A stretch of DNA of 13,716 nt. It comes from Acidobacteriota bacterium. GTDB taxonomy: Bacteria > Acidobacteriota > Terriglobia > Terriglobales > SCQP01. The position numbers were made by a program, and so were the translations under genes. The first letter of the stretch is position 1, and each line of letters opens with the position of its first letter. Under the pieces are notes generated by a model, which was not told the origin of the DNA, searched no databases, and saw nothing but the letters and a program-made list of their open reading frames with translations. Positions 8,743 through 13,716 of the stretch are shown here, one piece after another. The DNA is taken from positions 1-13,716 of the forward strand of contig JAKATS010000058.1 in assembly GCA_021818645.1 (NCBI GenBank), in the 5' to 3' direction.

Positions 8743-9285
8743 GTGCCTGTGCCGGATCCTGCCCTGGAACGAGTGCTCTACACGCGCAATGAGATCGCGA
8801 GCCGGCTGCGGGAGCTGGCGGCGGAGATCCGCCAAGATTATGCCGGGCTGCCGCCGCCGATTCTGATCGGGGTGCTGAAGGGTTCCGTCTTTTTTCTCAC
8901 CGATCTGGCGCGCGAGCTGGCGATGCCGCTGCGGCTGGATTTCCTTTCCATATCCAGTTTTTCCGCCGCGCCTGACCGCGGCCGGGTGCGGATTGAAAAA
9001 GACCTGGAGCTCGATCTGCGGGGCGAGCACGCGCTGCTGGTGGAAGACATCGTGGACACCGGCTTCACGCTGCGCTATCTGCTGGAGACGCTGACGGCAC
9101 GGCAGCCAGCCTCGCTGCGCGTCTGCACGCTGCTGGATAAAAGCTCGCGCCGGCTGATTCCGGTGCCGGTGCACTATCGCGGCTTCGAGATTCCCGACCG
9201 GTTTGTGGTCGGCTACGGGCTCGATTACCGGCAACTCTACCGCAACCTGCCGGAACTGGGGATTCTGCGCCGGGACGAGAGTTAA
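8743..9285 (+). CDS. hpt: Hypoxanthine(-guanine) phosphoribosyltransferase
   Basis: The protein has 180 residues, the family's usual length. It makes IMP (and often GMP) from the free purine base and PRPP in the cytoplasm, the purine salvage step. The PRPP-binding motif VEDIVDTG is at 100-107. GVLKGSVFFLTDLAREL (about 43-59) is the conserved loop and helix near the pyrophosphate site. The base-binding strand and loop near the end are DRFVVGYGLDYRQLYRNLP. GTG 8743 gives the N-terminus expected for the family (PDPALERVLYTRNEIASRL). An ATG at 8692 would add 17 residues unlike known members and would lie upstream of the -10 box. GTG 8749 is another option. There is no Shine-Dalgarno sequence at the normal distance, in keeping with a leaderless message. 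Confidence 0.93.
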   Translation: MPVPDPALERVLYTRNEIASRLRELAAEIRQDYAGLPPPILIGVLKGSVFFLTDLARELAMPLRLDFLSISSFSAAPDRGRVRIEKDLELDLRGEHALLVEDIVDTGFTLRYLLETLTARQPASLRVCTLLDKSSRRLIPVPVHYRGFEIPDRFVVGYGLDYRQLYRNLPELGILRRDES

Positions 9286-9413
9286 CGAACTTATCGCAAC
9301 GATCAGCTTCACATAGCTGCGCTCCACCCTACCCCGCTCACCATTCCACAAGCCACGCGGAATGGTTGCGCCGGAAAAGCCGCAAACCCGCCTTTTTCAT
9401 CCTGCCCTCCCCA

Positions 9414-9444
9414 TTGATGAGACCGGTTCTACCTCGATTACAAT
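9414..9444 (+). promoter_or_regulatory. Possible promoter of the phosphoesterase gene
   Basis: TTGATG (9414-9419) and TACAAT (9439-9444) resemble sigma-70 boxes but are 19 bp apart, longer than ideal. They fall in the 250-bp gap between hpt and the phosphoesterase, which otherwise holds no convincing gene or RNA. The transcript would have a leader of about 85 nt. Confidence 0.25.
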
Positions 9445-9535
9445 TCAATGAAATCAGGGATTGGCACCGGTTAGAACCCCTCGCGCGAATGCTTTTTCAT
9501 GGAAACTATAAGAAGAAGTTTCGCAAGCTCGACTT

Positions 9536-10303
9536 ATGCGGCAGAAGATTGAAACCCTGATCGTTTCCGACCTCCATCTGGGCTCCGGCGTCAGCCGGGC
9601 GGGGGCGCTGCGCCAGGTGCTGCGCCAATACGATTACCGGCGGCTGATTCTCAATGGAGACATCTTCGATCATTCCCGTTTCCAGCGGCTGCGGCGCAGC
9701 GACTGGCGGCTGCTGAGCGAGATCCGCCAGCGGGCGCAGAATACGCCGGACGGCGAGGTGGTCTGGATCGCGGGCAATCACGACCCCTGGCTGCGCCCGA
9801 TTGCCGCGCTCACCGGCGCGCGGGTGTGCAAGGAATACAGCTGGCGGGAAAACGGCCGCCGCTGCCTGGCGCTGCACGGGCACCAGTTTGACCGGTTCAT
9901 GAAAGACAATGCCGGGCTGAGCGCGATCGCCACGGTATTTTATGCGCTGGCCCAGCACTGCGACACCGCCGACTACCGCTGCAGCCGCTGGCTCAAACGG
10001 CGCTGCAAAACCTGGCTGCGCAACTCCGAGCTGGTGGCCCAGCAAGCGCTCGATTATGCCGCGCGGCGCCAGGCGGATGTGGTTTTTTGCGGCCACACGC
10101 ATCAGGCGATGCAGCGAGAGCACAACGGGCGCCGGTATCTTAATTCCGGCTGCTGGACCGATCATTACAGCTATATCGTCACCCGGCCGGGAACGAGAGA
10201 GTGGCTCGGCCTGATGGAAGAAAATCCCCAAACTGCCGCAGCGGTGATCGCATACCCCGTTCGGGCGGCGGAGAACCCGATCATCCGGGAACAGCCGGCC
10301 TGA
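9536..10303 (+). CDS. Calcineurin-like metallophosphoesterase, LpxH / UDP-2,3-diacylglucosamine hydrolase type
   Basis: The protein has 255 residues. All metal-binding motifs of the family are visible: SDLHLG (11-16), GDIFD (41-45), GNHD (80-83), HGHQFD (114-119) and GHTH (186-189). These bind the two metal ions that cleave a phosphate ester or anhydride. The order, the length and the SDLHLG/GDIFD wording fit the group that contains LpxH, which hydrolyses UDP-2,3-diacylglucosamine to lipid X on the inner face of the membrane in lipid A synthesis. An Arg/Cys-rich insert (about 145-165) between the fourth and fifth motifs could be the lipid-binding cap. No other lipid A gene is nearby, so another substrate remains possible. 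No strong ribosome binding site precedes the ATG. Confidence 0.75.
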   Translation: MRQKIETLIVSDLHLGSGVSRAGALRQVLRQYDYRRLILNGDIFDHSRFQRLRRSDWRLLSEIRQRAQNTPDGEVVWIAGNHDPWLRPIAALTGARVCKEYSWRENGRRCLALHGHQFDRFMKDNAGLSAIATVFYALAQHCDTADYRCSRWLKRRCKTWLRNSELVAQQALDYAARRQADVVFCGHTHQAMQREHNGRRYLNSGCWTDHYSYIVTRPGTREWLGLMEENPQTAAAVIAYPVRAAENPIIREQPA

Positions 10304-10372
10304 GCCTGCACCCACGCGCGGCTGCAAGCGGGGGAGCCACTTTTCTTAGTTCGCCATGCCCATGCCCGGCCT

Positions 10373-10969
10373 TTATGCGTGCGCGGGCTGCAATGAGAAC
10401 CGGGGCAGCAATGCAGGCAAAGTAAATTCGCGGGCTAAATGAAGGTGGAGACCGGGCAGGGCGCGCGGGTCGGAATCAGCCGGCGCCAGTTCGAAATCCA
10501 CGCCATCGAGCCGGCGGCGCAGCAAGGGCTCAATCGCGCCGCGCAGCGCCGCGATTCCCGCAGCGTCATTCAGGGCCAGAGCGCGGTTGTTCAGATAAAT
10601 TTCCAGCTCCCGGCCGGAGTAACGAATGCCGCCGGCGAGGGCGGGATCGGCGGCGAGCGCCTGAGCGGCCTCGAGCGCCGAAACCAATGCCTGGGAGAGC
10701 CGTTCCTCGGGCGAGCCGGAGACCGGGGCTTTGCGGTTGTAACGCACACCCCAACGGCCGCGGGCATGATCCAGGCTGTAGTCGGCCTCAAGCCCGATCA
10801 GCACCAGGCCGGGACCTTCGGGAACATGGCGATAGTCGGCCAGATCGATCAGCAGTTCGGGCCGGGCCCGCCGCTGGATCCAGCCATGCAGCACCGGGAT
10901 CAGGGCGGCCAAGGTGGATGCGGAAAGAGGGGCGACGGGAAGTTTCACCACTAAATTTTGCAGTTCCAT
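10373..10969 (-). CDS. Conserved protein of unknown function coupled to sulfite reductase
   Basis: The protein has 198 residues and appears cytoplasmic, with no signal peptide or membrane helix. I do not recognise a named family. The most distinctive stretch is HVPEGPGLVLIGLEADYSLD (about 52-71), followed by GRWGVRYNRK, and it looks like a conserved ligand-binding or catalytic core. The C-terminal half is Ala/Leu-rich and helical, ending in a beta-like tail. ATG 10969 is chosen because GAGG lies 8 nt before it, overlapping the TGA stop of the sulfite reductase gene; an upstream in-frame extension would run backwards into that gene. The 10-bp spacing suggests coupled translation and a shared job in sulfite reduction or its cofactor or electron supply. 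That role is inferred from context only. Confidence 0.75.
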   Translation of the reverse strand: MELQNLVVKLPVAPLSASTLAALIPVLHGWIQRRARPELLIDLADYRHVPEGPGLVLIGLEADYSLDHARGRWGVRYNRKAPVSGSPEERLSQALVSALEAAQALAADPALAGGIRYSGRELEIYLNNRALALNDAAGIAALRGAIEPLLRRRLDGVDFELAPADSDPRALPGLHLHLAREFTLPALLPRFSLQPAHA

Positions 10970-10979
10970 GAAATCAGCC

Positions 10980-13241
10980 TCAGGCCACCGTGGCCGCCGC
11001 TGCGGGAGCGGAGATGCGGGTGTAGCAGCTATGCGCGGCATCAATGAACAGCTCGGCTTCATCGAGCTGCAGGCGGGCGGCCTCGGCATCGGAGGCGGCG
11101 CCGGCGCGGGCATGGGCGGCGAATAAATACTGCGCGAATTTACCGCCGACGAAAGGATCAAAGAATTTGCGGGTATCGTAATAGCGGGCGCGGAACTCGC
11201 TCACGATGCGAGCGGGGTCATCGGGCAGCGGGCCGAGTTCGCGACGCACCAGGGCTTTGGCGGCACGCACCATGGCGAGGTAAGCGCGGCGGGCGGCGCC
11301 GGCGGCATCGCCAGCCTCGAGCGCGAGATGCGCCTCGAAGGCTTCGCGCTCGGCGGCGGCCAGCTCGAACTCGACCGCGGAGACCATTTCGCCGGCGCAT
11401 TCACCGGTGCCCATGTCGTCGAGCGAATAGACGCGCGGATCGCCCCAGTCGCTGAAATCACCGGGCGGCGGCTGGACCAGATCTTCCAGCATTTTTTTCA
11501 GCTCGGCCCGGCCCAGCCGGCGGGTAAATTCCGCAAAGCTTTCAGCGGGCTGGCGTTCGGCATGAAAGCGGGCGGTCAGGCGTTCGACCGCGGCGGGCAC
11601 GTGCTTGGAGGGCAGCGCCATGACCGCAGCGCCATAGGCGCCGGCGTTGTGTTCCCACTCGCCGCCCAGCACCAGTTGAAAATGCGGGACGGCATAGCCG
11701 CCGGACTTGCGGCTGACGCCGTAAAAGCCAAGATCGGAGATGTGATGCTGGCCGCAGCTATTGAAACAGCCGCTGATTTTAAGATGCAATTGCCGCACCT
11801 CGGCGGGCTGCGAGGCCATAGAGGGCTGCAGCCGCGAGCGCAGCTCGCGGGCCAGGCCGCGGGAAGCGGAAATGCCAAGCTTGCAGGTATCGGTGCCGGG
11901 ACAGGAGACGATATCGCCGAGCCCGCCGGCGCCGGCTTCGGCCAGATGAGCGGGCCCCAGCGCGGCATAGAGTTCAGATAAATCCGCGCCGCTGACCCAG
12001 CGCAGCACCAGATTCTGCTCGACGGTGGTGCGGACGGTTTCGCGGGTGAAGCGGCGGGCCAGGTCGGCGAGGGCGCGCAACTGGGGGGCGGTAATGTCGC
12101 CGAGCGGGAGCTTGAGGGTGACGGTGAAATGGCCGGGCAATTTCTGCGGGCGCACATTGGTGCGCAGCCATTCAAGGAATTCCGGGCTGCCGGTGACGGG
12201 CAGCGGGCCGGCGGGGCGCAGCGGCGCCTCGGCGAAGTCCGCGGCGGGGGCGACGAAATCGGTCCAGCGCGGATCAGGAGTGAGCTGCGTCAGCTCGGCC
12301 TGGACCAGCTCGCGGAATTTTTCGATGCCCAGATCCTGCACGAGGAATTTGAAGCGGGCCCGGTTGCGGTTTTTCTTTTCGCCCAGACGGGCGAAGACCC
12401 GGCCGATGGCCTGGGAGAGCGGAAGGATTTCCTCGACCGGAACGAAATCACTGTAGAGCTTGGCCTGATAGGGCACGGCGCCGAGGCCGCCGCCCACCCA
12501 GACCTCAAAACCACGCTGGGGTTCGCCAGCGTGCGAGCCAAGGGCCGGCCGCACGCGCGCGACAAAACCCAGGTCATGCAACTTGACGAGCCCGCAGGCA
12601 TGCTGGCCGCAGCCGCTGAAGGCGGGCTTGAACTTGCGGCCGAATTCCTGGCAGTCGGGATGGCCGAGCAGAAACCGGAACAGCGCCTGAGCGTAAGGCG
12701 TGACGTCAAACGACTCATCGGCGCAGACGCCGGCGTAGGGGCAGGCGGTAATGTTGCGCACGCCGTTGCCGCAGGCCTCGCGGGTGGTGATACCGACGGC
12801 AGCCAGTCGGCGCATGACGGCGGGAGTGTCCTCGATATGGACGTAATGGAGCTGGAAATCCTGGCGGGTGGTGACGTGGCCGATGCCGTCGGAATATTCC
12901 TCGGCCAGATCGGCGATGGTTTCGAGCTGGGCCGCGTCCATGCCGCCGCCGGGAAATTTGATGCGCTGCATGCCGGGAGCATCCCAGACGGTGCTGACGC
13001 CCTTGCTGGGCTTATCGGCGTAGGGCAACACCTGCAGCGCCCGGCCGTCATGGCGCTGGCCGTTGTCGTAGCGCTGGCCATAGACGCCGCGGCGCAGCCG
13101 GGTTTCGGCGAAGAGCTTTTCATCGAGCTTGCCGGTTTTGCGCAGGTTGATTTCCGACTCGAAGACGTCAATTTCCTGCGCCAGCGCCGGCGGCAATTGC
13201 GGTTCGAGCCGCTGTTTCCAGATTTCGTTATGAGATTTCAT
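10980..13241 (-). CDS. Ferredoxin-type siroheme sulfite (or nitrite) reductase with C-terminal helical extension
   Basis: The protein has 753 residues. It reduces sulfite to sulfide (or nitrite to ammonia) with six electrons, using siroheme coupled to a 4Fe-4S cluster. Both cluster motifs are present: CPGTDTC (457-463) and CFNSC (502-506). Active-site basic residues are visible in TTRQ (Arg126) and RKFK (Lys203, Lys205). A second Lys in RKFK is typical of sulfite reductases, whereas nitrite reductases usually have Asn there. The first half also carries the pseudo-symmetric motif SGCGQHACGL (209-218). Related enzymes are usually about 550-600 residues; residues about 605-753 are an extra Ala/Glu/Arg-rich helical region. 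AAGGA lies 12 nt before the ATG. The leader contains a Cys-rich reading frame and a terminator, which supports a role in cysteine synthesis. Nitrite activity cannot be ruled out from sequence. Confidence 0.9.
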   Translation of the reverse strand: MKSHNEIWKQRLEPQLPPALAQEIDVFESEINLRKTGKLDEKLFAETRLRRGVYGQRYDNGQRHDGRALQVLPYADKPSKGVSTVWDAPGMQRIKFPGGGMDAAQLETIADLAEEYSDGIGHVTTRQDFQLHYVHIEDTPAVMRRLAAVGITTREACGNGVRNITACPYAGVCADESFDVTPYAQALFRFLLGHPDCQEFGRKFKPAFSGCGQHACGLVKLHDLGFVARVRPALGSHAGEPQRGFEVWVGGGLGAVPYQAKLYSDFVPVEEILPLSQAIGRVFARLGEKKNRNRARFKFLVQDLGIEKFRELVQAELTQLTPDPRWTDFVAPAADFAEAPLRPAGPLPVTGSPEFLEWLRTNVRPQKLPGHFTVTLKLPLGDITAPQLRALADLARRFTRETVRTTVEQNLVLRWVSGADLSELYAALGPAHLAEAGAGGLGDIVSCPGTDTCKLGISASRGLARELRSRLQPSMASQPAEVRQLHLKISGCFNSCGQHHISDLGFYGVSRKSGGYAVPHFQLVLGGEWEHNAGAYGAAVMALPSKHVPAAVERLTARFHAERQPAESFAEFTRRLGRAELKKMLEDLVQPPPGDFSDWGDPRVYSLDDMGTGECAGEMVSAVEFELAAAEREAFEAHLALEAGDAAGAARRAYLAMVRAAKALVRRELGPLPDDPARIVSEFRARYYDTRKFFDPFVGGKFAQYLFAAHARAGAASDAEAARLQLDEAELFIDAAHSCYTRISAPAAAATVA

Positions 13242-13262
13242 GAAGACTCAGAGTCCTTGCGC

Positions 13263-13295
13263 AAAAACAAAAAACCCATCGCCGGGGGCGACGGG
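13263..13295 (-). terminator. Strong intrinsic terminator in the leader of the sulfite reductase gene
   Basis: On the minus strand CCCGTCGCC (13295-13287) pairs fully with GGCGATGGG (13283-13275), including one G-U pair, around a CCC loop. TTTTTTGTTTTT (13274-13263) follows directly. It ends 21 nt before the ATG of the gene it precedes, and no minus-strand protein gene lies upstream in the window. It must therefore act as an attenuator of sulfite reductase and not as the end of another unit. Confidence 0.88.
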
Positions 13296-13403
13296 GTGGC
13301 ATGCGAAATTCAGTTTCAGGCTGAAGGCTTACGCACCCCGGAAGGCCGGCATGATACAGGGACAACACGGCATCAGAGCCGCGGCCGGCGAAGTGACGTA
13401 AGC
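13275..13403 (-). promoter_or_regulatory. Attenuator RNA with mutually exclusive 1:2, 2:3 and 3:4 pairings
   Basis: In minus-strand order the pairings are as follows. The 1:2 hairpin joins GCTTACG (13403-13397) to CGTAAGC (13333-13327), CACTTC (13395-13390) to GGGGTG (13339-13334, two G-U pairs), and GCCGGC (13389-13384) to GCCGGC (13350-13345). The 2:3 antiterminator joins CGGGGTG (13340-13334) to CACCCCG (13298-13292). The 3:4 pairing is the terminator (13295-13275). Segment 2 cannot serve both 1:2 and 2:3, and four bases of segment 3 (13295-13292) are shared by antiterminator and terminator. A small TTCAG/CTGAA hairpin (13325-13309) fills the 2:3 loop. The stop codon of the leader peptide lies in the 3' arm of 1:2. 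Confidence 0.75.
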
Positions 13404-13424
13404 GAAATGAAGAGCCGGAGACAT
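13329..13424 (-). CDS. Cysteine-rich leader peptide (predicted cysteine attenuator)
   Basis: This is a 31-codon reading frame from ATG 13424 to TAA 13329. It begins MSPALHFAYVTSPAAALM and then has PCCPCIMPAFRGA. Three Cys codons (all TGT) fall within four codons at 13367-13356, although Cys is normally rare. It starts about 7 nt after the predicted transcription start, so translation would be nearly leaderless; GGA lies about 10 nt upstream. An inner ATG (codon 18) just before the Cys run could also be used. A ribosome halted at the Cys codons would block segment 1 of the attenuator RNA and leave segment 2 free. A ribosome reaching the stop would cover segment 2. The peptide is probably not functional itself. 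Translation has not been shown. Confidence 0.72.
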   Translation of the reverse strand: MSPALHFAYVTSPAAALMPCCPCIMPAFRGA

Positions 13425-13437
13425 GCGAATCAATTCC

Positions 13438-13467
13438 ATTTTCGCAGCAACGCAGCGAATGTGTCAA
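13438..13467 (-). promoter_or_regulatory. Promoter of the sulfite reductase operon
   Basis: On the minus strand a perfect -35 box TTGACA (13467-13462) is followed, 18 bp later, by GAAAAT (13443-13438). GAAAAT matches the -10 consensus at 4 of 6 positions and is preceded by an extended TGC. The transcript would start near 13431, about 7 nt before the leader peptide ATG and 190 nt before sulfite reductase. Confidence 0.65.
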
Positions 13468-13475
13468 TGCCCAAC

Positions 13476-13535
13476 GCGGGGCCCGGCGCGGGCATGAAAA
13501 CCCAAAACCTGCGGTTGGGTATGCCCGCGCCCCGC
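13476..13535. repeat. Long GC-rich inverted repeat next to the operon promoter
   Basis: The left arm GCGGGG (13476-13481) plus CGCGGGCAT (13487-13495), split by a 5-bp CCCGG bulge, is matched by ATGCCCGCG (13521-13529) plus CCCCGC (13530-13535). Inside, ACCCAA (13500-13505) matches TTGGGT (13515-13520). That makes 21 possible base pairs over 60 bp. TTTT (13536-13539) follows on the plus strand, so it could end a plus-strand transcript, but none is known to reach it. It lies 8 bp upstream of the -35 box of the sulfite reductase promoter. Confidence 0.7.
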
Positions 13536-13559
13536 TTTTGCCCGACGCGATGCCAGGCC

Positions 13560-13584
13560 GGAGCGGGCGAGGCTGGAGCGGGCG
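13560..13584. repeat. Two direct copies of GGAGCGGGCG
   Basis: GGAGCGGGCG occurs at 13560-13569 and again at 13575-13584, 15 bp apart start to start. They are just upstream of the likely tRNA-His promoter and could be a binding site or a chance tandem duplication in GC-rich DNA. Confidence 0.5.
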
Positions 13585-13603
13585 TGGGGAAATTACCCGC
13601 GAG

Positions 13604-13637
13604 TTGACCCCTGCGGTTGTTTCAGGCATGCTAAATT
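13604..13637 (+). promoter_or_regulatory. Possible tRNA-His promoter
   Basis: TTGACC (13604-13609) is a near-consensus -35 box. The -10 is less clear: CATGCT at 17 bp spacing (13627-13632), or CTAAAT (13631-13636) at 21 bp. Either gives a start a few bases before the tRNA. Confidence 0.35.
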
Positions 13638-13646
13638 TCAGGGTCT

Positions 13647-13716
13647 GGTGAGTGTAGCTCAGCTGGTAGAGCGCTGGATTGTGGCTCCAGTGGTCGTGGG
13701 TTCGAACCCCATCACT
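13647..13716 (+). tRNA. tRNA-His (anticodon GTG), 3' end cut by the window
   Basis: The cloverleaf is clear. The acceptor 5' strand GTGAGTG (13648-13654) is preceded by G at 13647, the extra G-1 that marks tRNA-His. The D-arm is GCTC..GAGC, and the anticodon arm CTGGA-TTGTGGC-TCCAG carries anticodon GTG. The T-arm is GTGGG-TTCGAAC-CCCAT. The window ends after CACT, four bases into the acceptor 3' strand, so about four encoded bases (plus CCA if encoded) are missing. Confidence 0.96.

Noticed and set aside
7415..8866. Plus-strand open frame of about 480 codons opposite the first permease
   Set aside because: Antisense to a clear FtsX-type permease; Gly/Asp/His-rich composition without domain structure.
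9366..9560. Small plus-strand frame of 64 codons between hpt and the phosphoesterase
   Set aside because: No ribosome binding site, overlaps the next gene out of frame, and has no recognisable features.
10304..10372. Weak hairpin GGCT/AGCC followed by TTTTCTT after the phosphoesterase gene
   Set aside because: Only four base pairs with a 11-nt loop; too weak to call a terminator.
13262..13437. SAM-I, SAM-II or cobalamin riboswitch before sulfite reductase
   Set aside because: None of the conserved core sequences of these classes was found by eye in the leader.
12129..13607. Long plus-strand open frame (about 490 codons) opposite sulfite reductase
   Set aside because: It is antisense to a gene with clear family motifs, runs through its promoter and leader, and shows no recognisable domain; GC-rich codon use opens such frames by chance.
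13228..13629. Minus-strand open frame of 133 codons across the leader region
   Set aside because: It begins upstream of the promoter, crosses the terminator in another frame and resembles no family; the 31-codon Cys-rich frame fits the signals better.

Overview
The window is GC-rich, gene-dense bacterial chromosome, most likely from an Acidobacteriota species. This is an inference. It rests on a di-haem protein of the photosynthetic reaction-centre cytochrome c type joined to a small beta-rich domain, on a MacB/FtsX-type export operon, and on the style of the sulfite reductase. No phage, transposon, plasmid or CRISPR feature was seen.

Layout. At 1-151 (minus) is the start of a ROK-type sugar kinase cut by the window edge. 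Divergent from it, 264-3474 (plus) holds three exported proteins: a di-haem cytochrome, a small unknown protein, and a 636-residue protein that looks like a TIM-barrel carbohydrate-active enzyme. Facing them, 8587-3479 (minus) is one apparent operon: two FtsX-type ABC permeases, a periplasmic adaptor (membrane fusion protein), a LolD/MacB-type ATPase, and an exported thioredoxin-fold-like protein without cysteines. Together the first four would make a tripartite-type exporter, although no outer-membrane channel is present here. Divergent from the operon, 8743-9285 (plus) is hypoxanthine phosphoribosyltransferase, apparently started by a near-leaderless GTG. Next comes a calcineurin-type phosphoesterase of the LpxH/UDP-2,3-diacylglucosamine hydrolase kind (9536-10303).

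The right third (13467-10373, minus) is a sulfur-assimilation unit: a ferredoxin-type siroheme sulfite reductase with an unusual C-terminal helical extension, then a tightly coupled conserved protein of unknown function. A tRNA-His(GTG) gene (plus) runs off the right edge.

The most notable finding is the leader of the sulfite reductase gene. A good promoter (TTGACA, 18 bp, GAAAAT) is followed within about 7 nt by a 31-codon open reading frame with the run Cys-Cys-Pro-Cys. After it comes a strong intrinsic terminator (9-bp stem, TTTTTTGTTTTT) placed just before the sulfite reductase ATG. The RNA between can form three mutually exclusive pairings: a 1:2 hairpin, a 2:3 antiterminator and a 3:4 terminator. 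This is the textbook layout of ribosome-mediated attenuation, here apparently sensing cysteinyl-tRNA to control cysteine synthesis. Poly-cysteine leader peptides are known in mycobacteria; I do not know of one described in this lineage.
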